Shown here: piece after piece, positions 55,655 through 64,000 of the stretch | Position numbering within the stretch: the first letter of the stretch is position 1 | How the letters are laid out: every line of letters starts with the position of its first letter | Source: an uncultured Clostridia bacterium | GTDB taxonomy: Bacteria > Bacillota > Clostridia > Oscillospirales > Acutalibacteraceae | NCBI GenBank assembly: GCA_944380725.1 | Contig: CALWIK010000020.1 | Location: 1 to 64,000, forward strand | Direction of reading: 5' to 3' | DNA length: 64,000 nt | Notes under the pieces: generated by a model | What the model saw: only the letters and a program-made list of their open reading frames with translations | Told to the model about the DNA's origin: nothing | Databases searched by the model: none | Made by a program: the position numbers and the translations under genes

Positions 55655-58264
55655 ATGGCAGAATTATCGCCTATGATGAAACAATATTTTGAACTTAAAG
55701 AAAAGTGCAAAGATTCTATTTTATTTTTTAGGTTGGGCGATTTTTATGAAATGTTCTTTGATGACGCTATTTTAGTTTCTAAAGAACTAGAGCTCACGCT
55801 CACGGGACGAGACTGTGGTTTAGAAGAACGGGCACCAATGTGTGGAGTGCCTTATCATAGTTGTGAAGGCTACATTGCTAGACTTATTGACAAGGGCTAT
55901 AAAATTGCAATTTGTGATCAATTAAGCGAACCTTCATCTAAAGGACTTGTGAGAAGAGGTATTACTAGAGTTATTACGCCTGGTACGGTTATTGAAGGCA
56001 CTATGTTAGATGAATCTAAAAATAATTATATTTGTTCTTTATATATTTTTGAAGAGGATATAGGAATTTGCTTTTGTGATGTTTCTACTGGAGATTTATC
56101 AGCTACGCGGTTATTTGGTCTAGACATTAATAAAAAGCTGATTAATGAACTATCAAAATTTAACCCAAGAGAAATGCTTGTCAGTGGAAATATAGAGAAG
56201 TTTAAAGAGTTTAATGATTTTATAAATAATCGTCTAAGATGTAGCACAGAAATAAGGTCGGCTGACAAAGATTTCGATTTTTATAAACAAGCTGTTTTAC
56301 AGCAGTTTGAAAATAAATCTTTAGAAGAACTTAGATTATCTAATAATATCGAAACCACAATAGCCTTGGCAATTTTGTTTGAATATTTGGCAGAAACTCA
56401 AAAAATTGGGTTAGAACGTATTAATACAGTGCGTATGTATTCAGAAAATGAATTTATGCGAATAGATATTTCTACTCGTAGGAATTTAGAATTGATAGAA
56501 ACAATGAGGAACAAAGAAAAAAGGGGATCGCTCTTATGGGTGCTAGATAAGACTAAAACAGCTATGGGCAAAAGATTGCTTAAAACATATATAGAACAAC
56601 CATTACTCAATGTTGAAGGTATTTTAAAAAGACAGGTAGCTGTTGAAGAAATTTATTCTGATATTGTTTTTATGGATACATTGAAAGAGCAGATGAGTGG
56701 AGTTTATGATTTAGAAAGATTAATGACAAGGGTAGTTTATGGTTCTGCAAACGCTCGAGATTTGCGCTCTTTATGTTTTGCACTTTCAAAATTGCCTGCC
56801 ATTAAAGATAGCTTGCTTAATGTAAAGTCTGACTTTCTTATGGAGATAAATAATGATATTGATACTTTAAAAGATATTTGTGCATTGATTGATGAATCTA
56901 TTGTGGATGAACCTCCAACATCTGTGAGGGAAGGTTCAATAATAAAACATGGGTATGATTCTGAAATAGACCTTTTAAGAGGAGATATGTCTAACGGAAA
57001 GGGCATAATGGCGGAATTGGAAATTAGAGAAAAAGAAAAAACTGGGATACCAAAGCTTAAAATTGGTTATAACCGTGTATTTGGATATTTTATCGAAGTT
57101 TCGAATTCGTTCAAGAACAAAGTCCCTACAGATTATATTAGAAAGCAAACGCTGTCTAATTGCGAAAGATATATTACTACTGAATTAAAAGAAATTGAAG
57201 GCAGAGTTCTGGGGGCAAAAGATAGAGTTATTCAATTGGAATATGAACTATTTTGTAAAATTAGAAGTAAGGTTGCAGATAATTTGATTAGAATTCAAAA
57301 AACGGCAAGAGCTATTGCTAAATTGGATGTTATGCTTTCTTTTGCTATAACTTCTTACGAAAATGGATACATAAAACCGATTGTAAATAATGGAGATAAA
57401 ATTATTTTAAAAGATTCTCGACATCCTGTGGTTGAGGCTTTAATGCAGGAGTCTTTGTTTGTACCGAATGATGCTATTTTAGACAATAACGAAAACATGA
57501 TAGCGGTGATTACTGGTCCCAATATGGCCGGAAAGTCTACTTATATGAGACAGGTGGCTATAATAGTTTTGATGGCGCAAATTGGATGTTTTGTTCCGGC
57601 TTCTTTTGCTGAAGTCGGGGTTGTAGAGAGCATTTTTACTCGAGTTGGTGCTTCGGACGATCTTGCAAGTGGACAATCTACTTTTATGATAGAGATGATG
57701 GAAGTTGCACAGATTATGGATTCTGCAACAAAAAAAAGTCTAATTATTTTAGACGAAATTGGCAGGGGTACCTCTACTTTTGATGGAATGAGTATAGCTA
57801 GAGCGGTAATTGAGTTTATTGCTGACCGTGAAAAATTGGGAGCAAAAACGTTATTTGCTACACATTATCATGAATTAATTGAGTTAGAAAATCTTTTGCC
57901 TGGAGTTAAAAATTATAATATTGCAGTAAAGAAGCGTGGAGATAATATTACATTTTTGCGTAGGATTGTTCGTGGCGGAACAGACGACAGCTTTGGTATA
58001 GAGGTTGCTAAATTAGCTGGTGTGCCAGAATGGATCATTGAGCGGGCTAAAGTTATTTTAAAGGATATAGAAAATAGTAGTTTGGTTAATAATAAAAATT
58101 TTAAAATGAAGGATAATGATTCAGGAATATTAACACAAGAAGTGGAGTCTCCTAAAATAGAAAAAGAAGTAATTGATAAGCTTTTGAAAATTGACGTCAA
58201 TACGCTTACTCCTATTGAGGCAATGGAAACTTTATTTAAATTGGTAAATCTACTTAAAAAATGA
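55655..58264 (+). CDS. mutS: DNA mismatch repair protein MutS
   Basis: MutS finds mismatches and small loops. The 869 residues hold the mismatch-binding Phe-x-Glu in GDFYEMF (about residues 35-41), connector and core domains, clamp, and the ATPase with Walker A GPNMAGKST, the loop STFMIEMMEVA, Walker B LIILDEIGRGTST and THYHELIE. The C-terminal part is short. ATG 55655 follows AAAGGAGGG; the open frame to 55583 overlaps the ylbF-type gene. Confidence 0.97.
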   Translation: MAELSPMMKQYFELKEKCKDSILFFRLGDFYEMFFDDAILVSKELELTLTGRDCGLEERAPMCGVPYHSCEGYIARLIDKGYKIAICDQLSEPSSKGLVRRGITRVITPGTVIEGTMLDESKNNYICSLYIFEEDIGICFCDVSTGDLSATRLFGLDINKKLINELSKFNPREMLVSGNIEKFKEFNDFINNRLRCSTEIRSADKDFDFYKQAVLQQFENKSLEELRLSNNIETTIALAILFEYLAETQKIGLERINTVRMYSENEFMRIDISTRRNLELIETMRNKEKRGSLLWVLDKTKTAMGKRLLKTYIEQPLLNVEGILKRQVAVEEIYSDIVFMDTLKEQMSGVYDLERLMTRVVYGSANARDLRSLCFALSKLPAIKDSLLNVKSDFLMEINNDIDTLKDICALIDESIVDEPPTSVREGSIIKHGYDSEIDLLRGDMSNGKGIMAELEIREKEKTGIPKLKIGYNRVFGYFIEVSNSFKNKVPTDYIRKQTLSNCERYITTELKEIEGRVLGAKDRVIQLEYELFCKIRSKVADNLIRIQKTARAIAKLDVMLSFAITSYENGYIKPIVNNGDKIILKDSRHPVVEALMQESLFVPNDAILDNNENMIAVITGPNMAGKSTYMRQVAIIVLMAQIGCFVPASFAEVGVVESIFTRVGASDDLASGQSTFMIEMMEVAQIMDSATKKSLIILDEIGRGTSTFDGMSIARAVIEFIADREKLGAKTLFATHYHELIELENLLPGVKNYNIAVKKRGDNITFLRRIVRGGTDDSFGIEVAKLAGVPEWIIERAKVILKDIENSSLVNNKNFKMKDNDSGILTQEVESPKIEKEVIDKLLKIDVNTLTPIEAMETLFKLVNLLKK

Positions 58265-58280
58265 TTTTAGAGGGAAAATT

Positions 58281-60284
58281 ATGGGAAAAATAAACGTACT
58301 TAACAAACATATTGCAGAATTAATTGCTGCAGGAGAAGTGGTAGAAAGACCGAGTTCGGTTATAAAAGAGCTTGTAGAGAATTCAATTGACGCAGGCGCC
58401 ACGACTATAAATATAGAAATAAAAAATGGTGGCGTTACATATATGCGAATCACTGACAATGGAATCGGAATTGAAAAAGACGATATAAAAAAAGCTTTTT
58501 TGAGAAACGCTACAAGTAAAATAAAGGTTGAGGATGACCTTAATAATATTTCTACATTGGGTTTTAGAGGAGAAGCACTTTTTTCGATTTGTGCTGTTTC
58601 TAAGGTTGAGTTAATGACAAAGACAAATGGAGAAGAGATTGGGACACATTATAAAATCGAAGGAGGAGAAGAAGTTTTATTTGAAGAATGTGGATGTTCG
58701 TCGGGGACGACTATAATCGTTAGAGATCTGTTTTATAATACTCCAGCCAGGATGAAATTTTTGAAAAAGGATAGCTCAGAAGGGACTTTGATTGCTAAAA
58801 TTCTTGACAGAATTGCTCTTTCTCATCCAGAAGTTGCCTTTAAGTTTATAAGAGAAGGCAAATTAGAACTTAATACTCCAGGGAATGGGCAGGTAGCATC
58901 AGCTATTTATGCTGTTTATGGAAAAGAGTTTTTCTCTTCTTTGATGGAACTGGAATATAAATTAAATGGTGTAAAATTAAGTGGATTTATAAATAAACCA
59001 ACTTCACCTAGGGCCTCAAGAAATATGCAGCACTTTTTTATAAATGGACGATATGTTAAGAGCAGAACGGCTATGGTTGCGTTGGAGGAAGCTTTTAAAG
59101 GTTCTATTATGGTGCAGAAATTTCCGGCTTGTGTTATGTATATAGAAATACCTTTTGATTCTGTGGATGTAAATGTACATCCATCTAAAGTTGAAATTAG
59201 GTTTGTAGATGAACGGCCAATTTTTGATGCGATATATCATGGAGTAAAAAGTGCTTTATTAAGAGGAAATTCGTCGGCACTCTTAAATGAAAGAAAAATT
59301 GCAAGTAATGATAATAAAAAAAGTGTCGATAACATTCATTATGGTGTAGAAAATATTAACAGCTTTGAAGACAAAAATTTAAAAAATAAAAATGATATTC
59401 AAGCAATAAAATCAGTAATATTGAACAGAGATTTGAACAAAGAAAGCTTTAGCAATATGGTAGAAGAAATAACAGCTGAAGCACCTGAAATTTATCTGCC
59501 CAAAAAATCTGAAAATGTATATGCAAAAAAATTAGTTTTTGATACAGATAAAGATTATAATATTTTAAATTTAGAAAAAAGTGTTTTGAAATCAGAAAAA
59601 GAAGATAATATTCAAAAAAATGTTTTAGATAGCAATATTGCGCCACAAGCAAAAAATAAGAATGATCATTATGAAGTAGAAAAAAATGTACAGCTTGGAT
59701 TTGAAAACAAGGATGATATTGATATTAAAATTAAAGGAGAAATTTTTAATACATACATTATTGTTGAAAAAAATACCGATGAAGTGGTGTTTATAGATAA
59801 ACATGCTGCACATGAAAAAATGATTTATAAAGAACTTAAGTCTAGTAAGAATGCGCCATTGCCGCAGATATTTTTAGAACCTGTAGTTGTTTCTTTGAGT
59901 AAGGATGAATATACAGCTATTGTAGATAATATTAGCATGTTTATTGAGTCTGGATTCGAAATAGATGATTTTGGCAATAGCTCAGTTGTTGTGAGAGCAG
60001 CCCCTTCTTACCTCGATAACGTTAGCATAACCGATATTATAACAGAAATGGCAAATTACATTTTAGATCACAAAAAAAATATACAGAGCAATTACGTAGA
60101 GTGGCTGTATGAAAACATCGCGTGTAGGGCAGCTATTAAGGCTGGAAAAGAAGCAAAGTTAGAGGAGATGCAAGTTCTTATTAAAAGAATAATTAAAGAA
60201 GATCCACGGTTTTGTCCACATGGCAGACCAATTGCAGTAACGATGAAACGGCATGAAATTGAAAAAATGTTTGGTAGAGCGTGA
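58281..60284 (+). CDS. mutL: DNA mismatch repair protein MutL
   Basis: MutL couples MutS to strand removal; Firmicute MutL nicks DNA itself. The 667 residues have the GHKL ATPase (ENSIDAG, RITDNGIG, LGFRGEAL) and a transducer part, a long low-complexity linker (about 330-480), and the C-terminal endonuclease domain. Its motif reads DKHAAHEKMIYKE where DQHAxxE(x4)E is the usual text, so a glutamine and a late glutamate are replaced; ACRAAIKAG and CPHGRP are conserved. AGAGGGA precedes ATG 58281. Confidence 0.95.
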   Translation: MGKINVLNKHIAELIAAGEVVERPSSVIKELVENSIDAGATTINIEIKNGGVTYMRITDNGIGIEKDDIKKAFLRNATSKIKVEDDLNNISTLGFRGEALFSICAVSKVELMTKTNGEEIGTHYKIEGGEEVLFEECGCSSGTTIIVRDLFYNTPARMKFLKKDSSEGTLIAKILDRIALSHPEVAFKFIREGKLELNTPGNGQVASAIYAVYGKEFFSSLMELEYKLNGVKLSGFINKPTSPRASRNMQHFFINGRYVKSRTAMVALEEAFKGSIMVQKFPACVMYIEIPFDSVDVNVHPSKVEIRFVDERPIFDAIYHGVKSALLRGNSSALLNERKIASNDNKKSVDNIHYGVENINSFEDKNLKNKNDIQAIKSVILNRDLNKESFSNMVEEITAEAPEIYLPKKSENVYAKKLVFDTDKDYNILNLEKSVLKSEKEDNIQKNVLDSNIAPQAKNKNDHYEVEKNVQLGFENKDDIDIKIKGEIFNTYIIVEKNTDEVVFIDKHAAHEKMIYKELKSSKNAPLPQIFLEPVVVSLSKDEYTAIVDNISMFIESGFEIDDFGNSSVVVRAAPSYLDNVSITDIITEMANYILDHKKNIQSNYVEWLYENIACRAAIKAGKEAKLEEMQVLIKRIIKEDPRFCPHGRPIAVTMKRHEIEKMFGRA

Positions 60285-60293
60285 GTAGTTTTA

Positions 60294-61253
60294 ATGATAG
60301 ATAGAATGAATATTCAAAAAATAAAAGTTGTTGTAATTGTTGGTCCTACTGCTTGCGGTAAGACCAAGCTTTCGATTGAACTTGCAAAACTTTTTAATGG
60401 AGAAATAATTTCTGCCGATTCTATTCAAGTTTATAAGAAGATGAATATTGGAACTGCAAAACCAACTAAGCTTGAAATGGGGAATGTTCCGCACCATTTA
60501 ATAGATTTTTTGAATGTAGAAGAAGAATTCAGCGTTTCAGACTATATAAGGCTTGCAAAAATATGTATATCTGAAATTACAAGAAGAGGTAAAATTCCGT
60601 TTGTTGTTGGAGGAACAGGTTTGTATGTTAACTCTTTAATTGATAATGTCTATTTTCAGGTAGAAAAAAAAGACCCTGAGTTGAGAAGATTTTTAAATGA
60701 AAAATTAAAAACAAAAGGAATTACAGCCTTATTAAAGGAATTAGCTACTTTTGATAAAGAGTCTGCAGAGAGAATACATCCTAATAATACTATTAGAATT
60801 ATTCGTGCAATAGAAATTTATAAAACAACCGGAATTACTATGACTGAACATATTGCTAATTCTAAAAAAATAGAATCCAACTATGATCCGATATTTATTG
60901 GGTTAGCTTACAGAGATAGATCTTTTATGTATGCTAAGATAAATAGACGGGTAGATAAAATGATTGACTCTGGATTGATAGATGAAGCTAAAGAAATTTT
61001 GTCTTTGCACTGTAGCAAAACAGCAATGAATGCAATTTGTTATAAAGAATTGATACCTTATTTTAATAATCAGTGTTCTTTAACTGATGCAATTGAAAAA
61101 ATAAAAATGAATACTCGAAGATATGCAAAGAGGCAGCTAACTTGGTTCAAAAGAGATTCGAGAATAAATTGGATTTTTGTTGATGAACATAGAGACTTTT
61201 ATGATATTTTAAATTGTTGTGCAAAAATTATAGAAAATTTTAAATATGTGTGA
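60294..61253 (+). CDS. miaA: tRNA dimethylallyltransferase MiaA
   Basis: MiaA attaches the dimethylallyl group to A37, giving i6A for MiaB. The 319 residues have P-loop GPTACGKTKLSIEL, the specific DSIQVYKKMNIGTAKPT (substrate-binding), PHHLIDFLNV, GGTGLYVNSLI and RQLTWFKRD near the end. ATG 60294 has only a weak ribosome site; ATG 60306 (MNIQKIKV) is an alternative. It follows mutL by nine bases; the mutS-mutL-miaA order is common in Firmicutes. Confidence 0.95.
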   Translation: MIDRMNIQKIKVVVIVGPTACGKTKLSIELAKLFNGEIISADSIQVYKKMNIGTAKPTKLEMGNVPHHLIDFLNVEEEFSVSDYIRLAKICISEITRRGKIPFVVGGTGLYVNSLIDNVYFQVEKKDPELRRFLNEKLKTKGITALLKELATFDKESAERIHPNNTIRIIRAIEIYKTTGITMTEHIANSKKIESNYDPIFIGLAYRDRSFMYAKINRRVDKMIDSGLIDEAKEILSLHCSKTAMNAICYKELIPYFNNQCSLTDAIEKIKMNTRRYAKRQLTWFKRDSRINWIFVDEHRDFYDILNCCAKIIENFKYV

Positions 61254-61308
61254 TAAAATATTATATGATAATGTTATTATATAAAATAAATTCTAAAGGA
61301 TGTCTAAA

Positions 61309-62595
61309 TTGACAAGGAAATCTATAAGAAGATTTATTTATTTTATTTTAAGTGGAATTATTATTGTGTATGCTTTATATCATTTATGGAGGGCTTTTGG
61401 GCCAAACATAAAAACAGAAACTGCGCATACGATTAAGGTTTTTGATAATATTGATGCGCAAGCGTATATTATTAGAAATGAAAACATTATTGAGAATGAT
61501 TTATCTGGGTTTTTAAATTTTAAATTGAAAAATGCTGAAAAAATAGAAAAAGATGGTGTAATTGCGTTAGTTTATTCTTCTGAAAAAGAAGCAATAACAG
61601 ATAAAAAAATAGACTTTATTAAAACAGAATTAAAAAGGTTAGAAGACTTAAAAATTTTTGGCTTAGAAATTTCTTTTAATCCAGAATCAGTTGACTCGAG
61701 AGCATATTTAGAAATTAATGATTTTATAAAAAATGTAAATAATTTTGAGTTTAATAAATTAAAAAAAAATAGAGATAACCTTCTTTGCCTTTTAAATGAA
61801 AGACAAATATCTGCTGGTAAAAATTTAAATTTGAATGAAAAAATTAATAAACTTAATGATGAATTATGTAAATTAAATTTGCAAAAGAGTAAAGATATAA
61901 AAAAAATTTTAGCCCAAAATGCGGGATATTTTCTTGGTCATACAGACGGTTACGAAAATTCATTTTCTTATAATGATGTACTTAGCATTAATGCAGAGCA
62001 GATTGACTCGTTAATAAAAAATTATTCTGCTAACTACAATAATAATTCAGCCAAATTAGTTACGGACTCTAAATGGTTTGTTGTATGTAATCTGAAGAAA
62101 AATGACGCTATAAAATTAAATTTAGATCAGTATGTAGAATTATTTATGCCACTTATTAGTGCAAATAAAATTAAAGCTAAAGTTGTTTCTATTAACCAGC
62201 AGGACAAAAATTCTGTTGGGGCGGTTGTCTTTGAATGTGATTATATAGATGACAATATTTTATGTATACGTAGTGAGCCAATTAAAATTAGTATTGCAGA
62301 ATATAGTGGAATATACATAAGTAAGGATGCAATACATGAAAAGTTGTTGACTCGGAATATTGTTGACAACGAAACAAAAAAAGGAAAAAATGAAGAGAAA
62401 AATGTTAAAGGTGTGTATGTTAGGCGTGGTAGGCAAGTGGTTTTTAGAGAAATAGATATTATTTTTTCTGATAAAGATTATATTATCTGTAATTCAGATG
62501 AAAACAATGCTAACTTATTTTCTGGTAGAACAATAAAAGAATATGATGAGATTGTTGTTAAAGGAAGAGATCTTTATGATGGCAAGTTTATTTGA
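61309..62595 (+). CDS. HlyD-like envelope adaptor protein
   Basis: The 428-residue protein has one N-terminal membrane segment (about 10-28), a coiled-coil region (about 75-175), and beta-rich parts that resemble HlyD efflux adaptors (SKWFVVCNLKKNDAIKLNLDQYVELFMP and the late VRRGRQVVFREIDIIFSD). Genes of this type stand next to sepF in many Clostridia, and no transporter partner is seen here, so a role in division or envelope building is possible. TTG 61309 is chosen since AAAGGA is then the ribosome site; ATG 61300 overlaps it. Confidence 0.65.
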   Translation: MTRKSIRRFIYFILSGIIIVYALYHLWRAFGPNIKTETAHTIKVFDNIDAQAYIIRNENIIENDLSGFLNFKLKNAEKIEKDGVIALVYSSEKEAITDKKIDFIKTELKRLEDLKIFGLEISFNPESVDSRAYLEINDFIKNVNNFEFNKLKKNRDNLLCLLNERQISAGKNLNLNEKINKLNDELCKLNLQKSKDIKKILAQNAGYFLGHTDGYENSFSYNDVLSINAEQIDSLIKNYSANYNNNSAKLVTDSKWFVVCNLKKNDAIKLNLDQYVELFMPLISANKIKAKVVSINQQDKNSVGAVVFECDYIDDNILCIRSEPIKISIAEYSGIYISKDAIHEKLLTRNIVDNETKKGKNEEKNVKGVYVRRGRQVVFREIDIIFSDKDYIICNSDENNANLFSGRTIKEYDEIVVKGRDLYDGKFI

Positions 62596-62654
62596 ATTTT
62601 ATGACTGTAAAAGTTGCTGAAAATAGAAAATCTTTTTATAAATCATAAAATTTA

Positions 62655-62683
62655 TTGACATTGATAGTAAAATTGTTCATAAT
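62655..62683 (+). promoter_or_regulatory. Promoter of sepF
   Basis: Consensus TTGACA (62655-62660), 17 bases, CATAAT (62678-62683), about 120 bases before sepF. Confidence 0.65.
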
Positions 62684-62804
62684 ATTATTATACAGTTATG
62701 ATTTTTTATATTTTTCTTTTGATATATTATATAAATTTCATGTTAAGAATAGCTTTGCTGTTTTTAGATAAATTTTTGTTTAAAATTTTTAGGAGGTTAG
62801 AAAT

Positions 62805-63257
62805 ATGTCAGGATTAGTGCAAAAATTTAAGGAAATGTTAACTCCACCGGAGGATGAATTCGATTATGAATATGAAAATGATAATTATGAAAATTTAAAC
62901 AAAAAAAACGATTCTAAAATTGCTCAAAATCGTGCCAGCGCTCAGAATAATAAAGTTGTGAACATTCATGCAACAGCTCAGTTACAGGTAGTTCTTTTTA
63001 AACCAGAACGTTTTGGAGAAGACACTAGAGCTATTGCAGATGAGCTTATAAAAATGCATACTGTTGTTTTGAACCTTGAAAATACTAATAAGGATGTTTC
63101 TCGTCGTATTATAGATTTTTTAAGCGGTGTAGCGTACGCTAATAGTGGTCAGATAAAAAAAGTGGCTACAAACACATTTATTATTACTCCTTATAATGTG
63201 GGTTTAACAGGTGACGATCTTTTGGATGAACTTGAAAACAATGGCGTTTATTTCTAG
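62805..63257 (+). CDS. sepF: Cell division protein SepF
   Basis: SepF binds membrane with its N-terminus and polymerised FtsZ with its C-terminal fold, shaping the septum. The 150-residue protein has the amphipathic start MSGLVQKFKEML, an acidic low-complexity linker (about 16-45) and the core (about 58-140; VVLFKPERFGEDTRAIADEL, RRIIDFLSGVAYANSGQIKKV). AGGAGGTTAG precedes ATG 62805. It is followed by divIVA, 31 bases away. Confidence 0.94.
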   Translation: MSGLVQKFKEMLTPPEDEFDYEYENDNYENLNKKNDSKIAQNRASAQNNKVVNIHATAQLQVVLFKPERFGEDTRAIADELIKMHTVVLNLENTNKDVSRRIIDFLSGVAYANSGQIKKVATNTFIITPYNVGLTGDDLLDELENNGVYF

Positions 63258-63288
63258 TTTTCACCAGAGAAGCTTGGAGGAGTAATTT

Positions 63289-63969
63289 ATGTTAACAGTT
63301 AATGATATCAAAGATGCTAAATTTAGAAGAACTAATATTGGTGGCTATAAGGCTGAAGATGTTGATAATTTTTTGGATGAAGTTCAAATTTCTTATGAAA
63401 AACTTCAGAAGGAGAATTTAAATCTGACTCAGAAGATTAAAATTTTAGCAGATAGAGTTAGTCAGTATAAAAAAGATGAGGATAGTGTAAAAATAGCACT
63501 AGTAGGTGCACAAAAACTAGCTAATTCTGCAATTGCTGATGCTAAAAAAGAGGCTAATACAATTATAGAAAACGCTAAAAAGGAAGCAAACTTTATTGTG
63601 AATAATGCTAATAGAGAGATAATGAGCCAAAAGGAAACTTTAATTAATTTAAAAAAGGCAGTTAAGGATTTTCGTTCGAATATTTTGTCTTTATATAAAG
63701 AACACCTTAAATTAGTAAATTCTTTTAATGCAGAAGATAGATTGCCAGCTGATTTTAAAGATAAAATCAAGAGTCCAAGTAATGATGACTTTAACCCGGA
63801 AGAATTAGATATTCATTCTGATTCTGGATTTGAACAGGATGATTGTAAAACTGAACCTGAGAATGCGCAAGAAAATATTTCGTCTGAAAAATTTTCTGAT
63901 TTAAAATTTGGAGAAGATTACGACGTTAGTAAGGACTTGAATGAAGAACCTGTGGGACTGTTAAGTTGA
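63289..63969 (+). CDS. divIVA: DivIVA domain protein
   Basis: DivIVA senses curved membrane at poles and septa and recruits division proteins. The 226 residues start with LTVNDIKDAKFRRTNIGGYK and AEDVDNFLDEVQISYEKLQ, followed by a long coiled coil (about 35-150) and an acidic tail. TTGGAGGAG precedes ATG 63289. It follows sepF in the usual order. The coiled coil shows a run of alanine-lysine-glutamate heptads (AKKEANTIIENAKKEANFI). Confidence 0.93.
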   Translation: MLTVNDIKDAKFRRTNIGGYKAEDVDNFLDEVQISYEKLQKENLNLTQKIKILADRVSQYKKDEDSVKIALVGAQKLANSAIADAKKEANTIIENAKKEANFIVNNANREIMSQKETLINLKKAVKDFRSNILSLYKEHLKLVNSFNAEDRLPADFKDKIKSPSNDDFNPEELDIHSDSGFEQDDCKTEPENAQENISSEKFSDLKFGEDYDVSKDLNEEPVGLLS

Positions 63970-63990
63970 TGCAGTCCCTAAAATTTTTAA
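63954..63990 (+). terminator. Possible terminator at the end of divIVA
   Basis: GGGACTG (63954-63960) pairs with CAGTCCC (63972-63978), then TAAAATTTTT. The hairpin spans the stop codon; AAGGAGAG right after it looks like the ribosome site of the next, unseen gene. Confidence 0.5.
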
Positions 63991-64000
63991 GGAGAGTTTG

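Overview
The window is about 64 kb of an AT-rich Firmicute chromosome, most likely a spore-forming member of the Clostridia. The sporulation genes spoIIID and yunB, the T-box leader, IreB, the SepF/DivIVA cell-wall module and the heavy use of TTG and GTG starts after strong GGAGG sites all point there. The style of several conserved unknown proteins suggests Oscillospirales, but that is a guess.

Bases 1-5355 are the decayed right end of an integrated phage or conjugative element. In order it holds the tail of a SPOR-domain cell-wall amidase (frameshifted and split by a group II intron), a holin, a broken XRE regulator, a structured leader RNA, a 57-residue excisionase-like protein and a tyrosine integrase killed by a frameshift and a stop codon. 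The integrase faces the 3' end of an intact tRNA-Pro gene, the likely attachment site.

From 5.5 kb the region is chromosomal housekeeping. gpmI (minus strand) is divergent from alaS, with about 1.4 kb between them that lacks convincing genes but has a promoter and nested helices typical of a long noncoding RNA. Then follow a HIT protein, a ComEC-like protein with a ruined C-terminal domain, holA, a PPK2 kinase, a PAP2 phosphatase, ruvCAB, glmM, an RlmI-like methyltransferase, the ECF transporter core ecfA1-ecfA2-ecfT with truA, a DUF5711 protein, cvpA, pgsA and a ClpE-like unfoldase. Five tRNA genes (Gly, Arg, His, Gln, Lys) close this block.

From 30 to 46 kb come spoIIID, a D,D-carboxypeptidase, a CDF metal transporter, yunB, ligA, two small membrane proteins, a lipoprotein cyclophilin, an S1-domain protein, a T-box controlled pheS-pheT-ireB cluster, an HPr-like protein without its active histidine, mtaB and a GHL10 glycosidase. 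From 46 to 53 kb there is a cell-surface glycan locus: an ABC-2 permease and ATPase of the teichoic acid/O-antigen type, a 1028-residue methyltransferase-GT2-GT4 fusion and a large membrane protein. The last 10 kb carry miaB, a YlbF-family protein with a cysteine-rich tail, mutS, mutL, miaA, a HlyD-like envelope protein, sepF and divIVA, linking translation fidelity, mismatch repair and division.

The most interesting parts are the putative long RNA between gpmI and alaS, the leader RNA before the excisionase, the intron whose removal restores a plausible amidase C-terminus, the inverted-repeat element next to the holin, and the three-domain glycan enzyme. All functional statements come from reading motifs; nothing was searched against a database.
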